Shown here one piece after another: positions 1-9,116 of a stretch of DNA of 64,000 nt. A program made the translations under genes and the position numbers. The first letter of the stretch is position 1, and every line of letters starts with the position of its first letter. Source of the DNA: Pseudomonas fluorescens (GTDB taxonomy: Bacteria; Pseudomonadota; Gammaproteobacteria; Pseudomonadales; Pseudomonadaceae); assembly GCF_001648775.1 (NCBI RefSeq), contig NZ_LVEJ01000007.1:62001-126000 (forward strand), read 5' to 3'. Below the pieces are notes generated by a model that saw nothing but the letters and a program-made list of their open reading frames with translations, searched no databases and was not told where the DNA came from.

Positions 1-56
1 AGCATCGTGCCGCTGAGGCCACCGCCGATGATCAGGATGTCCGCGTTTTGACTCAT
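1..56 (-). CDS. FAD-dependent oxidoreductase, N-terminal fragment
   Basis: Only the first 18 codons lie inside the window; the gene continues off the left edge. The translation begins MSQNADILIIGGGLSGTM, a Rossmann-type dinucleotide-binding motif (GGGLSG) right at the N terminus, as in FAD-dependent amine or amino-acid oxidases. The ATG follows directly after the TGA of the XRE-cupin regulator, so the two are probably co-transcribed. XRE-cupin regulators of this kind often control amine or amino-acid catabolism, which fits but does not identify the substrate. Confidence 0.6.
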   Translation of the reverse strand, partial: MSQNADILIIGGGLSGTM

Positions 57-620
57 TCAAATCACCACATTGCGTACGAAACGCGCCGCCACCTCGCCGT
101 CATTGCGATAGCTATGCGGCTGGTTGCTGGCAAACATGAAAAACTCGCCCGTGGCGATTTGCTGGCGTTGCTCGCCGAGCATCAGCGTCAGGCATCCTTC
201 GAAGACGTAGATTTGCTCGCTCCAGCCATCGGCATCCGGTTGCGAAGGATAGACTTCGCCCGGTTGCAGGCACCACTCCCATTGTTCGACTTCGCGGGTG
301 GCCGTGGCTTTGGACAGCAACACGGCCCTGCTCCCGGGAATGCTCCCCGCCCAAGCCACTTCATTGATCCGGCTCGGATCACGCGCATCCGGCGCCTGGA
401 TCAAATCGCTGAACGCCACATCCAGCGCTTCGGCGACACGATCAAGAGTGGTCAGGCTGACGTTCTTCTCGCCCGCCTCGATCGCCACCAGCATGCGTCG
501 GCTGACACCGGACTTTTCCGCCAGCGCGGTCTGGCTCAGGTCAGCGGCATGCCGCAGACGCCGGACGTTCTGGCTGACGTGTTGCAAAACGGAGGCCCGT
601 TGCGTCGAATCTTTGTGCAC
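57..620 (-). CDS. XRE-family regulator with C-terminal cupin domain
   Basis: About 187 residues if translation starts at the GTG at 620; another GTG at 632 is possible, and the frame stays open to an ATG at 803 that would overlap the divergent gene. Residues about 10-65 form a helix-turn-helix of the XRE/Cro type (RRLRHAADLSQTALAEKSGV, then a recognition helix). The C-terminal half is a cupin barrel that probably binds a small effector (VFEGCLTLMLGEQ, GEFFMFASNQPHSY). The product is a DNA-binding repressor or activator in the cytoplasm. It diverges from the EamA exporter gene and runs into the FAD oxidoreductase gene, so both are likely targets. The start is uncertain. Confidence 0.75.
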   Translation of the reverse strand: MHKDSTQRASVLQHVSQNVRRLRHAADLSQTALAEKSGVSRRMLVAIEAGEKNVSLTTLDRVAEALDVAFSDLIQAPDARDPSRINEVAWAGSIPGSRAVLLSKATATREVEQWEWCLQPGEVYPSQPDADGWSEQIYVFEGCLTLMLGEQRQQIATGEFFMFASNQPHSYRNDGEVAARFVRNVVI

Positions 621-649
621 TATATTGCTCACTCGCTGAGGTTGGGCAG

Positions 650-700
650 TATACTGCGCAACGTTGGGCGCATTGTGCGTCCTCCTTTTTATAGTGCGCA
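650..700. promoter_or_regulatory. Candidate operator repeats between the XRE-cupin and EamA genes
   Basis: Two near-identical 11-mers, TATACTGCGCA (650-660) and TATAGTGCGCA (690-700), lie exactly 40 bp apart in direct orientation, with a related TTGTGCG at 673-679 between them. The second copy ends 5 bp before the EamA start. Placement between divergent genes and the helical spacing suggest binding sites for the XRE-cupin protein; this is inference. Confidence 0.4.
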
Positions 701-705
701 AGGTC

Positions 706-1641
706 ATGACGTCGCAGAACAGCTCCCCCACTTCTCTCCATTTCTCTCGTTTCAGCAAAGCCGAGTGCGTGCTGGTACTGATCACCATGGTCTGGGGCGT
801 CACCTTCCTGCTGGTGCAGCATGCAATGACCGTCAGCGGGCCGATGTTTTTTGTCGGACTGCGTTTTGCGGCGGCGGCTTGTATCGTTGCACTGTTTTCC
901 TGGCGTCATCTGCGCGAACTAACCCTTTTCGAACTCAAGGCTGGCACCTTCATCGGCGTGGCGATCATGCTCGGTTACGGTTTGCAGACGGTCGGGTTGC
1001 AAACGATTCCGAGCAGTCAATCGGCGTTCATTACTGCGCTGTATGTGCCATTTGTGCCGCTGCTGCAATGGCTGGTGCTTGGCCGGCGGCCAGGGTTGAT
1101 GCCGAGCATCGGGATCATGCTGGCGTTTACCGGTTTGATGCTGCTGTCCGGGCCGTCCGGGGCTTCGCTGAATTTCAGTCCCGGTGAAATTGCCACGCTG
1201 ATCAGCGCCATCGCTATTGCTGCGGAAATCATTCTGATCAGCACCTATGCCGGGCAAGTCGATGTGCGCCGGGTGACTGTGGTGCAACTGGCAACCACCT
1301 CCGTGTTGTCGTTTCTGTTGGTGGTGCCGACCGGTGAAATGCTTCCGGATTTTTCCTGGACCCTGCTGGTGACCGCGCTGGGGTTGGGCGCAGCGAGTGC
1401 AGCGATTCAGGTGGCGATGAACTGGGCGCAGAAGAGTGTTTCGCCGACTCGGGCAACGCTGATCTACGCCGGTGAGCCGGTGTGGGCCGGGATTGTCGGG
1501 CGGATTGCCGGCGAGCGATTGCCAGCGATTGCACTGGTGGGCGCGGGGTTGATTGTGGCGGCGGTGATTGTCAGCGAGTTGAAGACCAAGGGTAAGGTTG
1601 CAGAAGCTGAAGCTGAGTTGGAGCGAGAAGCGCAGGGTTAA
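706..1641 (+). CDS. EamA/DMT-family inner-membrane transporter
   Basis: 311 residues from the ATG at 706; the frame is open upstream to 664 but that part would overlap the operator region. About ten hydrophobic segments in two EamA repeats are visible, with the usual first-helix motif MVWGVTFLLVQ and a second-half motif YAGEPVWAGIVG. Members of the drug/metabolite transporter superfamily export amino acids and other small metabolites; the substrate cannot be read from the sequence. The C terminus is a charged tail (ELKTKGKVAEAEAELEREA). Divergent from the XRE-cupin regulator, which probably controls it. Confidence 0.8.
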   Translation: MTSQNSSPTSLHFSRFSKAECVLVLITMVWGVTFLLVQHAMTVSGPMFFVGLRFAAAACIVALFSWRHLRELTLFELKAGTFIGVAIMLGYGLQTVGLQTIPSSQSAFITALYVPFVPLLQWLVLGRRPGLMPSIGIMLAFTGLMLLSGPSGASLNFSPGEIATLISAIAIAAEIILISTYAGQVDVRRVTVVQLATTSVLSFLLVVPTGEMLPDFSWTLLVTALGLGAASAAIQVAMNWAQKSVSPTRATLIYAGEPVWAGIVGRIAGERLPAIALVGAGLIVAAVIVSELKTKGKVAEAEAELEREAQG

Positions 1642-1666
1642 TCCGCAACATCTTCAGCGTCTGACC

Positions 1667-1746
1667 CGACGCTTTCGCGAGCAGGCTCGCTCCCACATTT
1701 TGAAATACATTCCAATGTGGGAGCGAGCCTGCTCGCGAAAGGGCCA
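1667..1746. repeat. REP palindrome pair
   Basis: Two inverted copies of the unit TTCGCGAGCAGGCTCGCTCC separated by about 20 bp, directly after the EamA gene. Each copy can form a hairpin and the pair a larger cruciform. Same family as the other REP pairs in the window. Confidence 0.9.
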
Positions 1747-1887
1747 TCTGCCACAACATCATCGCCCTGAAACAATGCCAAACAGAAAATTCCAGACTAC
1801 TTTGTAGGATTCTGAGACATCCTGGCGTTTGGTGATCGGGGAGCTGGCACGTATGATGCTTCACAAACTTCCGCAGATTAGAAGCCT

Positions 1888-4806
1888 ATGTCCCTGATAG
1901 TTCTACTGCTTCTGCCATTCGTTGGCAGCTGTCTGGCAGCGGTGCTGCCACACAACGCGCGTAATACCGAATCCCTGTTGGCAGGTCTGGTCGCTTTGAT
2001 CGGCACCGTCCAGGTCGCGCTGTTGTACCCGCAAATTGCCCACGGCGGCGTGATCCGCGAAGAGTTCATGTGGCTGCCCAGCCTCGGTCTGAACTTCGTT
2101 CTGCGCATGGACGGCTTCGCATGGCTGTTCTCGATGCTGGTGCTCGGCATCGGCACGCTCGTCTCCTTGTACGCCCGTTATTACATGTCGCCGGATGACC
2201 CGGTGCCGCGTTTCTTCGCGTTTTTCCTGGCGTTCATGGGCGCCATGCTCGGCCTGGTAATCTCCGGCAACCTGATTCAGATCGTGTTTTTCTGGGAGCT
2301 CACCAGTCTCTTCTCGTTCCTGTTGATCGGTTACTGGCACCACCGCGCCGACGCCCGTCGCGGTGCCTATATGGCGTTGATGGTCACCGGTGCCGGCGGG
2401 TTATGCCTGCTGGCGGGGGTCATGATTCTCGGCCATGTCGTCGGCAGCTATGACCTCGACAAGGTCTTGGCCGCCGGCGATCTGATTCGCGCAGATGCCC
2501 TCTACCCGATTCTCCTTCCTCTGATTCTCATCGGCGCCCTCAGCAAAAGCGCCCAGTTCCCTTTCCACTTCTGGCTGCCGCACGCCATGGCGGCGCCGAC
2601 ACCGGTGTCGGCGTATCTGCACTCGGCCACCATGGTCAAGGCCGGGGTGTTCCTGCTTGCGCGCCTGTGGCCGTCGCTGTCCGGCAGTGAAGAATGGTTC
2701 TACATCGTCAGCGGCGCCGGCGCGTGTACGCTATTGCTCGGCGCGTACTGCGCGATGTTCCAGAACGACCTCAAGGGTCTGTTGGCCTACTCGACCATCA
2801 GTCACCTCGGCCTGATTACCCTGCTGCTCGGCCTGAACAGTCCGCTGGCCGCCGTGGCTGCGGTGTTCCACATTCTCAACCACGCGACGTTCAAAGCCTC
2901 GCTGTTCATGGCCGCCGGCATCATCGACCACGAAAGCGGCACCCGCGATATCCGTAAACTCAGCGGCCTGATCAAACTGATTCCGTTCACCGCGACGCTG
3001 GCGATGGTTGCCAGTGCCTCGATGGCCGGGGTGCCGTTGCTCAACGGCTTCCTGTCCAAGGAAATGTTCTTCGCTGAAACCGTGTTCATCAATGCCACGG
3101 CATGGGTCGAAGCGGCGTTACCGATTGTGGCGACCATCGCCGGTACATTCAGCGTGGCCTACTCGCTGCGCTTTACTGTCGATGTGTTTTTCGGCCCGAC
3201 GGCCACCGACTTGCCGCACACCCCGCACGAACCACCGCGCTGGATGCGCGCACCGGTCGAATTGCTGGTGTTCACTTGCCTGGTCGTCGGCATCTTCCCG
3301 GCACAAGTGGTCGGCCCGTTGCTCGCGGCGGCGGCACTGCCGGTGGTTGGCGGCACATTGCCGGAATACAGCCTGGCGATCTGGCACGGCCTCAATGCGC
3401 CGATGATCATGAGCCTGATCGCCATGTCCGGCGGGATCGTCGTCTATCTGCTGCTGCGCAATCAGCTCAAGCGCGGCCGCTTCAAATACCCGCCACTGAT
3501 TGGCCGTTTCAACGGCAAGCGCCTGTTCGAGCGCAGTCTGGTGGTGATGATGCGCATGGCCCGCCGCGTCGAGCGGCGACTCGGCACCCGACGCCTGCAA
3601 ATGCAATTGTTCCTGATGGTATTGGCAGCCGTGCTCGCCGGCCTGATCCCGATGCTGCACAGCAGCCTGAGCTGGGGCGACCGGCCGAAGATCCCCGGTT
3701 CGATCGTCTTCGTGACCCTGTGGTTGCTGGCAATCGCCTGCGCCCTCGGCGCTGCGTGGCAGGCCAAGTATCACCGTCTCGCGGCACTGACCATGGTCAG
3801 CGTCTGCGGCTTGATGACCTGCGTGACCTTCGTCTGGTTCTCCGCGCCGGATCTGGCCCTGACGCAACTCGCGGTCGAGGTGGTCACCACCGTGCTGATC
3901 CTGCTCGGCCTGCGCTGGTTGCCACGCCGTATCGAAGAAGTCTCGCCACTGCCAAGCAGCCTGCGCAAGGCACGCATCCGTCGTCTGCGCGACTTGCTGC
4001 TGTCGATTGCCGTCGGCGCTGGCATGGCGTTGCTGTCCTACGCGATGCTCACGCGGCAGACGCCGAACGACATCTCCTCGTTCTACCTCAGTCGCGCCAT
4101 GCCCGAGGGCGGTGGCAGCAACGTGGTCAACGTGATGCTGGTGGATTTCCGTGGCTTCGACACCCTCGGCGAAATCACCGTGCTGGTCGCCGTGGCGCTG
4201 ACCGTGTTCGCCCTGCTGCGGCGCTTCCGTCCACCGAAAGAAAGCCTGCAACTGCCTGCCCAGCAGCGCCTGCTGGCACCGGACGTGGTCACCGACCTGG
4301 TCAACCCGCGTTCGGCCAGCGACACCGCGCTCGGTTTCATGATGGTGCCGGCGGTGCTGGTGCGCCTGCTGCTGCCGATTGCGCTGGTGGTCTCGTTCTA
4401 CCTGTTCATGCGCGGGCACAACCAACCGGGTGGCGGTTTCGTCGCCGGCCTGGTGATGTCGGTGGCGTTCATCCTGCAATACATGGTCGCCGGTACGCAG
4501 TGGGTCGAGGCGCAAATGAGCCTGCGCCCATTGCGCTGGATGGGCACCGGATTGCTCTTCGCCACTGCCACCGGGCTTGGTGCGATGGTCGTCGGCTACC
4601 CATTCCTGACCACGCACACCTGGCATTTCAGCCTGCCGCTGCTGGGTGACATCCATGTCGCCAGTGCGCTGTTCTTCGACATTGGCGTGTACGGCGTAGT
4701 GGTCGGTTCGACGCTGTTGATCCTCACCGCCCTCGCCCACCAATCGGTGCGGGGCCACAAGACCGCATCGCTGCCCAAGTCCGTCGCCAGCAAAGGAGCC
4801 GTCTGA
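1888..4806 (+). CDS. mrpA: Mrp/Sha-type Na+(K+)/H+ antiporter subunit A (fused A and B)
   Basis: 972 residues, the length of the fused A-B subunit of Gram-negative group 2 Mrp (Mnh, Pha, Sha) antiporters. The N-terminal two thirds are NuoL/ND5-like (HHRADARRGAYMALMVTGAG, FWLPHAMAAPTPVSAYLHSA, FKASLFMAAGIIDHESGTRD). The C-terminal part contains the MrpB-like domain with the motif FYLFMRGHNQPGGGFVAGLV near residue 840. Many transmembrane helices. First gene of a six-gene operon whose members overlap by 1-4 bp (the A of the TGA stop is the A of the next ATG). The complex exchanges monovalent cations for protons and supports alkali and salt tolerance. The Shine-Dalgarno sequence is weak (AGAAG). 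Confidence 0.93.
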   Translation: MSLIVLLLLPFVGSCLAAVLPHNARNTESLLAGLVALIGTVQVALLYPQIAHGGVIREEFMWLPSLGLNFVLRMDGFAWLFSMLVLGIGTLVSLYARYYMSPDDPVPRFFAFFLAFMGAMLGLVISGNLIQIVFFWELTSLFSFLLIGYWHHRADARRGAYMALMVTGAGGLCLLAGVMILGHVVGSYDLDKVLAAGDLIRADALYPILLPLILIGALSKSAQFPFHFWLPHAMAAPTPVSAYLHSATMVKAGVFLLARLWPSLSGSEEWFYIVSGAGACTLLLGAYCAMFQNDLKGLLAYSTISHLGLITLLLGLNSPLAAVAAVFHILNHATFKASLFMAAGIIDHESGTRDIRKLSGLIKLIPFTATLAMVASASMAGVPLLNGFLSKEMFFAETVFINATAWVEAALPIVATIAGTFSVAYSLRFTVDVFFGPTATDLPHTPHEPPRWMRAPVELLVFTCLVVGIFPAQVVGPLLAAAALPVVGGTLPEYSLAIWHGLNAPMIMSLIAMSGGIVVYLLLRNQLKRGRFKYPPLIGRFNGKRLFERSLVVMMRMARRVERRLGTRRLQMQLFLMVLAAVLAGLIPMLHSSLSWGDRPKIPGSIVFVTLWLLAIACALGAAWQAKYHRLAALTMVSVCGLMTCVTFVWFSAPDLALTQLAVEVVTTVLILLGLRWLPRRIEEVSPLPSSLRKARIRRLRDLLLSIAVGAGMALLSYAMLTRQTPNDISSFYLSRAMPEGGGSNVVNVMLVDFRGFDTLGEITVLVAVALTVFALLRRFRPPKESLQLPAQQRLLAPDVVTDLVNPRSASDTALGFMMVPAVLVRLLLPIALVVSFYLFMRGHNQPGGGFVAGLVMSVAFILQYMVAGTQWVEAQMSLRPLRWMGTGLLFATATGLGAMVVGYPFLTTHTWHFSLPLLGDIHVASALFFDIGVYGVVVGSTLLILTALAHQSVRGHKTASLPKSVASKGAV

Positions 4807-5150
4807 TGGAAGAAGTCATCGCAATCGCCATCGGCGTACTTGCCGCCTCCGGCGTCTGGCTGATCCTGCGCCCACGGACCTTTCAGGTGGTCATGGGCCT
4901 GTGCCTGCTGTCATACGCGGTCAACCTGTTCATCTTCAGCATGGGCAGCCTGTTCATCGGCAAAGAGCCGGTGATCAAGGACGGCGTCACCCAGGACCTG
5001 CTGCACTACACCGACCCGCTGCCACAGGCACTGGTCCTCACCGCGATCGTCATCAGCTTCGCCATGACCGCGTTGTTCCTCGTCGTTCTGCTCGCCTCGC
5101 GCGGCCTGACCGGCACCGACCACGTCGACGGCCGGGAGCCTAAAGAATGA
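4806..5150 (+). CDS. mrpC: Mrp antiporter subunit C
   Basis: 114 residues, homologous to NuoK/MnhC: three transmembrane helices with the family motif TDPLPQALVLTAIVISFAMT near the middle. Start codon overlaps the stop of mrpA by one base and its end overlaps mrpD by 4 bp, so translation is probably coupled. Works in the membrane domain of the Mrp complex. Confidence 0.92.
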   Translation: MEEVIAIAIGVLAASGVWLILRPRTFQVVMGLCLLSYAVNLFIFSMGSLFIGKEPVIKDGVTQDLLHYTDPLPQALVLTAIVISFAMTALFLVVLLASRGLTGTDHVDGREPKE

Positions 5151-6826
5151 TGGCGATGACTCACCTGATCGCCGCACCGATCCTGCTGCCGCTGCTGACC
5201 GCTGCCATCATGCTGATGCTCGGCGAACGGCATCGGCCACTGAAGGCGAAGATCAACCTGTTCTCCAGCCTCGTCGGTCTGTTCATTTCGGTGATGTTGC
5301 TGCAATGGACACAGACCACGGGCGTGCCCGGTTCGATTGGCGTGTACCTGCCGGGCAACTGGCAGGCGCCGTTCGGCATCGTGCTGGTGGTCGATCGATT
5401 GTCAGCGCTGATGCTGGTGCTGACCGGGATCATCGGCGTCAGCGCCCTGCTCTTCGCCATGGCCCGTTGGGATGGTGCGGGTTCAAGCTTCCACGCCCTG
5501 TTCCAGATTCAGTTGATGGGTCTGTACGGCGCGTTCCTGACCGCCGACCTGTTCAACCTGTTTGTGTTCTTCGAAGTGCTGCTCGCCGCCTCTTATGGCC
5601 TGTTGCTGCACGGCTCCGGTCGGGCGCGGGTGTCTTCGGGGCTGCATTACATCTCGATCAACCTGCTCGCATCGTCGCTGTTCCTGATCGGTGCGGCACT
5701 GATCTACGGTGTCACCGGCACACTGAACATGGCCGATCTGGCGCTGAAGATTCCGCTGGTGCCGGAAGCCGATCGTGGTTTGCTGCACGCCGGTGCGGGG
5801 ATTCTGGCAGTCGCGTTCCTGGCCAAGGCCGGTATGTGGCCGCTGAACTTCTGGCTGGTACCCGCCTATTCCTCGGCCAGTGCGCCGGTCGCGGCGATGT
5901 TCGCGATCATGACCAAGGTCGGCGTCTACACCCTGCTGCGCCTGTGGACCCTGTTGTTTTCCGGGCAGGCCGGTGCGTCGGCATTCTTCGGCGGCGACTG
6001 GCTGATCTACGGCGGCATGGCGACCATGGCGTGCGCGGCGCTGGCGATTCTCGCCGCGCAACGCCTGGAACGCATGGCCAGCCTGAGCATTCTGGTGTCG
6101 GCCGGCATTCTGCTGTCGGCGATCGGTTTCGCTCAGCCAAACCTGATCGGCGCGGCGCTGTTCTATGTGGTCAGCTCGACGCTGGCGTTGAGTGCGCTGT
6201 TCCTGCTGGCCGAGTTGATCGAACGTTCGCGCTCGGCCAACGAGATCCCGCTCGAAGACGAAAGCGAACTGCTGCCGCGCCCGCAGGAGTCGCTGCAACC
6301 GCCCAAAGGCATCAACCTCGACGACGAGCAGAAAGCGGTGGTCGGTCAGGTCATCCCGTGGACCATGGCGTTTCTCGGTTTGGGTTTCATCGCCTGCGCT
6401 CTGCTGATCATCGGCATGCCGCCGCTGTCCGGGTTCATCGGCAAACTCAGCCTGATCGGCGCCCTGCTCAATCCGCAGGGGCTGGGCACTGGCGCGCCGA
6501 TTTCCATGGCGGCATGGGCGTTGCTGGCGCTGCTGATCCTCTCCGGGCTGGCGTCGCTGATGGCATTCTCGCGCCTCGGCATCCAGCGTTTCTGGACGCC
6601 CGAAGAGCGCCCTTCGCCGCTGCTGCGCAAACTCGAATGCGCGCCGATCTTCCTGCTGCTGGGGTTGAGCATCATCCTGACTTTCAAGGCCGAACCGCTG
6701 CTGCGCTACACCCAGGCCACCGCTGATGCGCTGAATAATCCGCAGCAATACGTCATGGCGGTGCTCGGCACCCGCGCGGTACCTAGTCCGGAAGCCAAAG
6801 CCGCGATGCTGGAGGTGCAGCCATGA
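5147..6826 (+). CDS. mrpD: Mrp antiporter subunit D
   Basis: 559 residues of the NuoN/ND2-like proton-translocating subunit family. Visible family motifs include LFNLFVFFEVLLAASYGLLL, and FLAKAGMWPLNFWLVPAYSS with the conserved lysine in a membrane helix. A hydrophilic stretch around residues 365-400 (rich in E, D and Q) forms a cytoplasmic loop. Overlaps mrpC and mrpE by 4 bp each. Pairs with subunit A as the second putative ion channel of the antiporter. Confidence 0.93.
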   Translation: MMAMTHLIAAPILLPLLTAAIMLMLGERHRPLKAKINLFSSLVGLFISVMLLQWTQTTGVPGSIGVYLPGNWQAPFGIVLVVDRLSALMLVLTGIIGVSALLFAMARWDGAGSSFHALFQIQLMGLYGAFLTADLFNLFVFFEVLLAASYGLLLHGSGRARVSSGLHYISINLLASSLFLIGAALIYGVTGTLNMADLALKIPLVPEADRGLLHAGAGILAVAFLAKAGMWPLNFWLVPAYSSASAPVAAMFAIMTKVGVYTLLRLWTLLFSGQAGASAFFGGDWLIYGGMATMACAALAILAAQRLERMASLSILVSAGILLSAIGFAQPNLIGAALFYVVSSTLALSALFLLAELIERSRSANEIPLEDESELLPRPQESLQPPKGINLDDEQKAVVGQVIPWTMAFLGLGFIACALLIIGMPPLSGFIGKLSLIGALLNPQGLGTGAPISMAAWALLALLILSGLASLMAFSRLGIQRFWTPEERPSPLLRKLECAPIFLLLGLSIILTFKAEPLLRYTQATADALNNPQQYVMAVLGTRAVPSPEAKAAMLEVQP

Positions 6827-7311
6827 AACGGGTGTTTCCTGCACCGTTGTTGTCGCTGGCACTGTGCGCCTTGTGGCTGACCCTGAACCTGTCGATCAGC
6901 CCGGGCAACCTGCTGCTCGGCGCGATACTGGGCTTTGCCGCACCGTTGATGATGCGCAAATTGCGCCCGAAACACGCCCGCATTCGCCGACCGGGGACGA
7001 TCCTGCGCCTGTTCTTGATCGTGGGTCGTGACGTGGTGATGTCCAACCTGATCGTCGCCTGGGGCGTGCTCAACGCCGGCCGTCGCCCTCCGCGCTCAGG
7101 CTTCGTCAAAGTCCCGCTGGACCTGCGCGACGCCCACGGTCTGGCGACGCTGGCGATGATCTGCACGGTGGTCCCCGGTACGGTGTGGTCGGAGCTGGCG
7201 CTGGATCGCAGCATTCTGCTGCTGCACGTTTGGGATCTGGATGACGAAGCGCAATTCATCGAGCACTTCAAGAGCACCTACGAGCGGCCGTTGATGGAGA
7301 TTTTCGAATGA
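6823..7311 (+). CDS. mrpE: Mrp antiporter subunit E
   Basis: 162 residues, MnhE family: two or three N-terminal membrane segments (LCALWLTLNLSISPGNLLLG) followed by a cytoplasmic alpha/beta domain containing TLAMICTVVPGTVWSELALD, a typical MnhE signature. Overlaps mrpD and mrpF by 4 bp. Confidence 0.92.
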   Translation: MKRVFPAPLLSLALCALWLTLNLSISPGNLLLGAILGFAAPLMMRKLRPKHARIRRPGTILRLFLIVGRDVVMSNLIVAWGVLNAGRRPPRSGFVKVPLDLRDAHGLATLAMICTVVPGTVWSELALDRSILLLHVWDLDDEAQFIEHFKSTYERPLMEIFE

Positions 7312-7586
7312 GCCCATTACTGTCGAACGCGATTCTGCTGACGCTGTTCCTGTTCTCGCTGGCCATGGTGCTGACGCTGGTGCGCCTGTTCAAAGGCCCG
7401 TCGGCGCAGGATCGGGTCTTGGCGCTGGATTACCTGTACATCGTCGCCATGCTGATGATGCTGACCCTGGGCATTCGTTATGCCAGTGACACTTACTTCG
7501 AAGCGGCGCTGCTGATCGCGCTGTTCGGCTTCGTCGGCTCGTTTGCCCTGGCGAAATTCCTGCTGCGTGGCGAGGTGATCGAATGA
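7308..7586 (+). CDS. mrpF: Mrp antiporter subunit F
   Basis: 92 residues with three membrane helices and the MnhF signature VRLFKGPSAQDRVLALDYLY. Overlaps mrpE and mrpG by 4 bp, as expected for this operon. Confidence 0.92.
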   Translation: MSPLLSNAILLTLFLFSLAMVLTLVRLFKGPSAQDRVLALDYLYIVAMLMMLTLGIRYASDTYFEAALLIALFGFVGSFALAKFLLRGEVIE

Positions 7587-7945
7587 ATGCCGAATTGTCT
7601 CTGTGGGTCGAGATTCCGGTGGCGATCCTGCTGGTACTCAGCGGCCTGTTCGCGCTGATCGGCGCGGTCGGATTATTGCGCATGAAGGACTACTTTCAGC
7701 GCATGCACCCGCCGGCATTGGCGTCGACGCTGGGCGCATGGTGTGTGGCGCTGGCGTCGATCATCTGCTTTTCGGCGCTGAAGTCCGGGCCGGTCATACA
7801 TGCCTGGCTGATCCCGATTTTGCTGGCGATTACCGTACCGGTGACCACATTGCTACTGGCGCGGGCGGCGTTGTTCCGCAAGCGCATGGCTGGGGATGAT
7901 GTGCCGGCAGAGGTCAGTAGCCGACGCACCGAGAGTGGTAGCTAG
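7583..7945 (+). CDS. mrpG: Mrp antiporter subunit G
   Basis: 120 residues, MnhG family: three membrane helices and the signature GLLRMKDYFQRMHPPALAST. Last gene of the operon, followed at once by a REP pair. With A-F it completes the antiporter set; no gene of the complex is missing once the A/B fusion is counted. Confidence 0.92.
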   Translation: MNAELSLWVEIPVAILLVLSGLFALIGAVGLLRMKDYFQRMHPPALASTLGAWCVALASIICFSALKSGPVIHAWLIPILLAITVPVTTLLLARAALFRKRMAGDDVPAEVSSRRTESGS

Positions 7946-7971
7946 TTCAGAGCCTTCAGCGTCCGGACCGG

Positions 7972-8079
7972 CCCCTTCGCGAGCAGGCTCGCTCCCACAG
8001 GGTTTTGGGTGAAGTCACATATCTGTGGACACCCTCAATCACTGTGGGAGCGAGCCTGCTCGCGAAGGAGCCGGCCGGG
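7972..8079. repeat. REP palindrome pair
   Basis: Inverted REP copies at 7976-8000 and 8042-8068 with about 40 bp between, located between the convergent mrp operon and the DUF3995 gene. Confidence 0.9.
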
Positions 8080-8103
8080 TCATCGCAAATTTCAAATCTG
8101 ATC

Positions 8104-8544
8104 TCAAACCCAAGCCACCGCCAACAACCCCGCCCCCAGCACCGCACACAGCGGCGAATACACCCAGGTGTCCAGCCGCGCAAATCGCGAATCCTTCACT
8201 TCCTTGAAAAACCCGACCAGATTCGAATCGCCAATCGCCCGGGCAAACATCAACAGCGCAATCGCGCTGATCACCCACTGCAGCGCCTTGTGCGTCACCG
8301 CCGGCATGCCCCAGCCCACCCGCATGCACACCAACGCAGCAATCACCAGCAATGCCGCTGCCACAATCAACGTGAGCCAGCCTGAAGGCTTGAACGCCGG
8401 CCGCACCGTTGCGACAAATCCGCGCACCGGCACCTGCGGCACGACTACTGCCGCCGCCCATTGCCCACCCAACGCCCAATACACGTGCATCAAGGCGATT
8501 ACCGCAAACGTTGTCACCAGCCATTGAGCCAACACAAAGGTCAT
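8104..8544 (-). CDS. DUF3995-type small membrane protein
   Basis: 146 residues from the ATG at 8544, which has AAGGA about 8 bp upstream; a further upstream ATG at 8574 is less likely. Four predicted membrane helices: one near the N terminus (residues about 5-25), two central, one at the C terminus. The pattern MHVYWALGGQW near the N terminus and the overall length agree with the DUF3995 family of unknown function. Convergent with the mrp operon and divergent from the DUF2946 gene. Confidence 0.65.
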   Translation of the reverse strand: MTFVLAQWLVTTFAVIALMHVYWALGGQWAAAVVVPQVPVRGFVATVRPAFKPSGWLTLIVAAALLVIAALVCMRVGWGMPAVTHKALQWVISAIALLMFARAIGDSNLVGFFKEVKDSRFARLDTWVYSPLCAVLGAGLLAVAWV

Positions 8545-8637
8545 GGTTGAAATCCTTGAAAGGGATTTGAACAAATCATCCTAGTCGCATTTTTTTCAAG
8601 TGCACGACCGATCAGCGGTACGGTAAAGTGCCGCCCC

Positions 8638-9027
8638 ATGAAATTCTCCCGTTCCGATCGCTCACTGCTGGCCTGGATGCTCTATTGCTGCGTCCTGTTC
8701 AACGTGTTCGCCTGCAGCATCGGTCACGGACAAATGGTCGGCATGCAGCTCAACGGCATCGGCGGCCAGTTCTGTACAGTCGACCCGACTACTCAAGCGC
8801 CGCTCGCCAGCAACCCCACCGAAGAAAAACTGCCAACCCTGTCCAAAGCGTTCGGCTGCCCGCTGTGCTCGGTCGGTGGTGGCATGGGCCCGGCGTTCAA
8901 CTCCAGCCTGACCCTGGCGATCCTGCCGGAGCAACACAGCCCGCCGCTGGCGCCCATCGTCAGTGCCGATCTCCCTGCCCGCTTCACCTGGCCTTCAGCC
9001 AACCCACGCGCCCCACCGCTCGCCTGA
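8638..9027 (+). CDS. DUF2946-family protein
   Basis: 129 residues. A hydrophobic N-terminal segment (residues about 9-28, LLAWMLYCCVLFNVFACSIG) is followed by a short polar domain with a conserved-looking CPLCS motif and several histidines. DUF2946 proteins are small membrane-associated proteins often found next to TonB-dependent receptors and copper genes in Pseudomonas. The next gene here is such a receptor, 90 bp downstream in the same direction, so they may form an operon. A metal-related role is inference. Confidence 0.65.
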   Translation: MKFSRSDRSLLAWMLYCCVLFNVFACSIGHGQMVGMQLNGIGGQFCTVDPTTQAPLASNPTEEKLPTLSKAFGCPLCSVGGGMGPAFNSSLTLAILPEQHSPPLAPIVSADLPARFTWPSANPRAPPLA

Positions 9028-9116
9028 GTGTCTCTGCCTTTTTGATTTGTCAGCCCACTGTGCCCACGCGTGGCGTGCGCCCGTGCGCTGACTCCTAGAC
9101 AAGCATTCAGGATTCA

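Noticed and set aside
3118..4758. Long open frame of 546 codons on the minus strand opposite mrpA, and a 515-codon frame at 3102-4649 on the plus strand
   Set aside because: Shadow frames of the GC-rich mrpA gene; no ribosome-binding sites and low-complexity, His/Gln/Asp- or Arg-rich translations.
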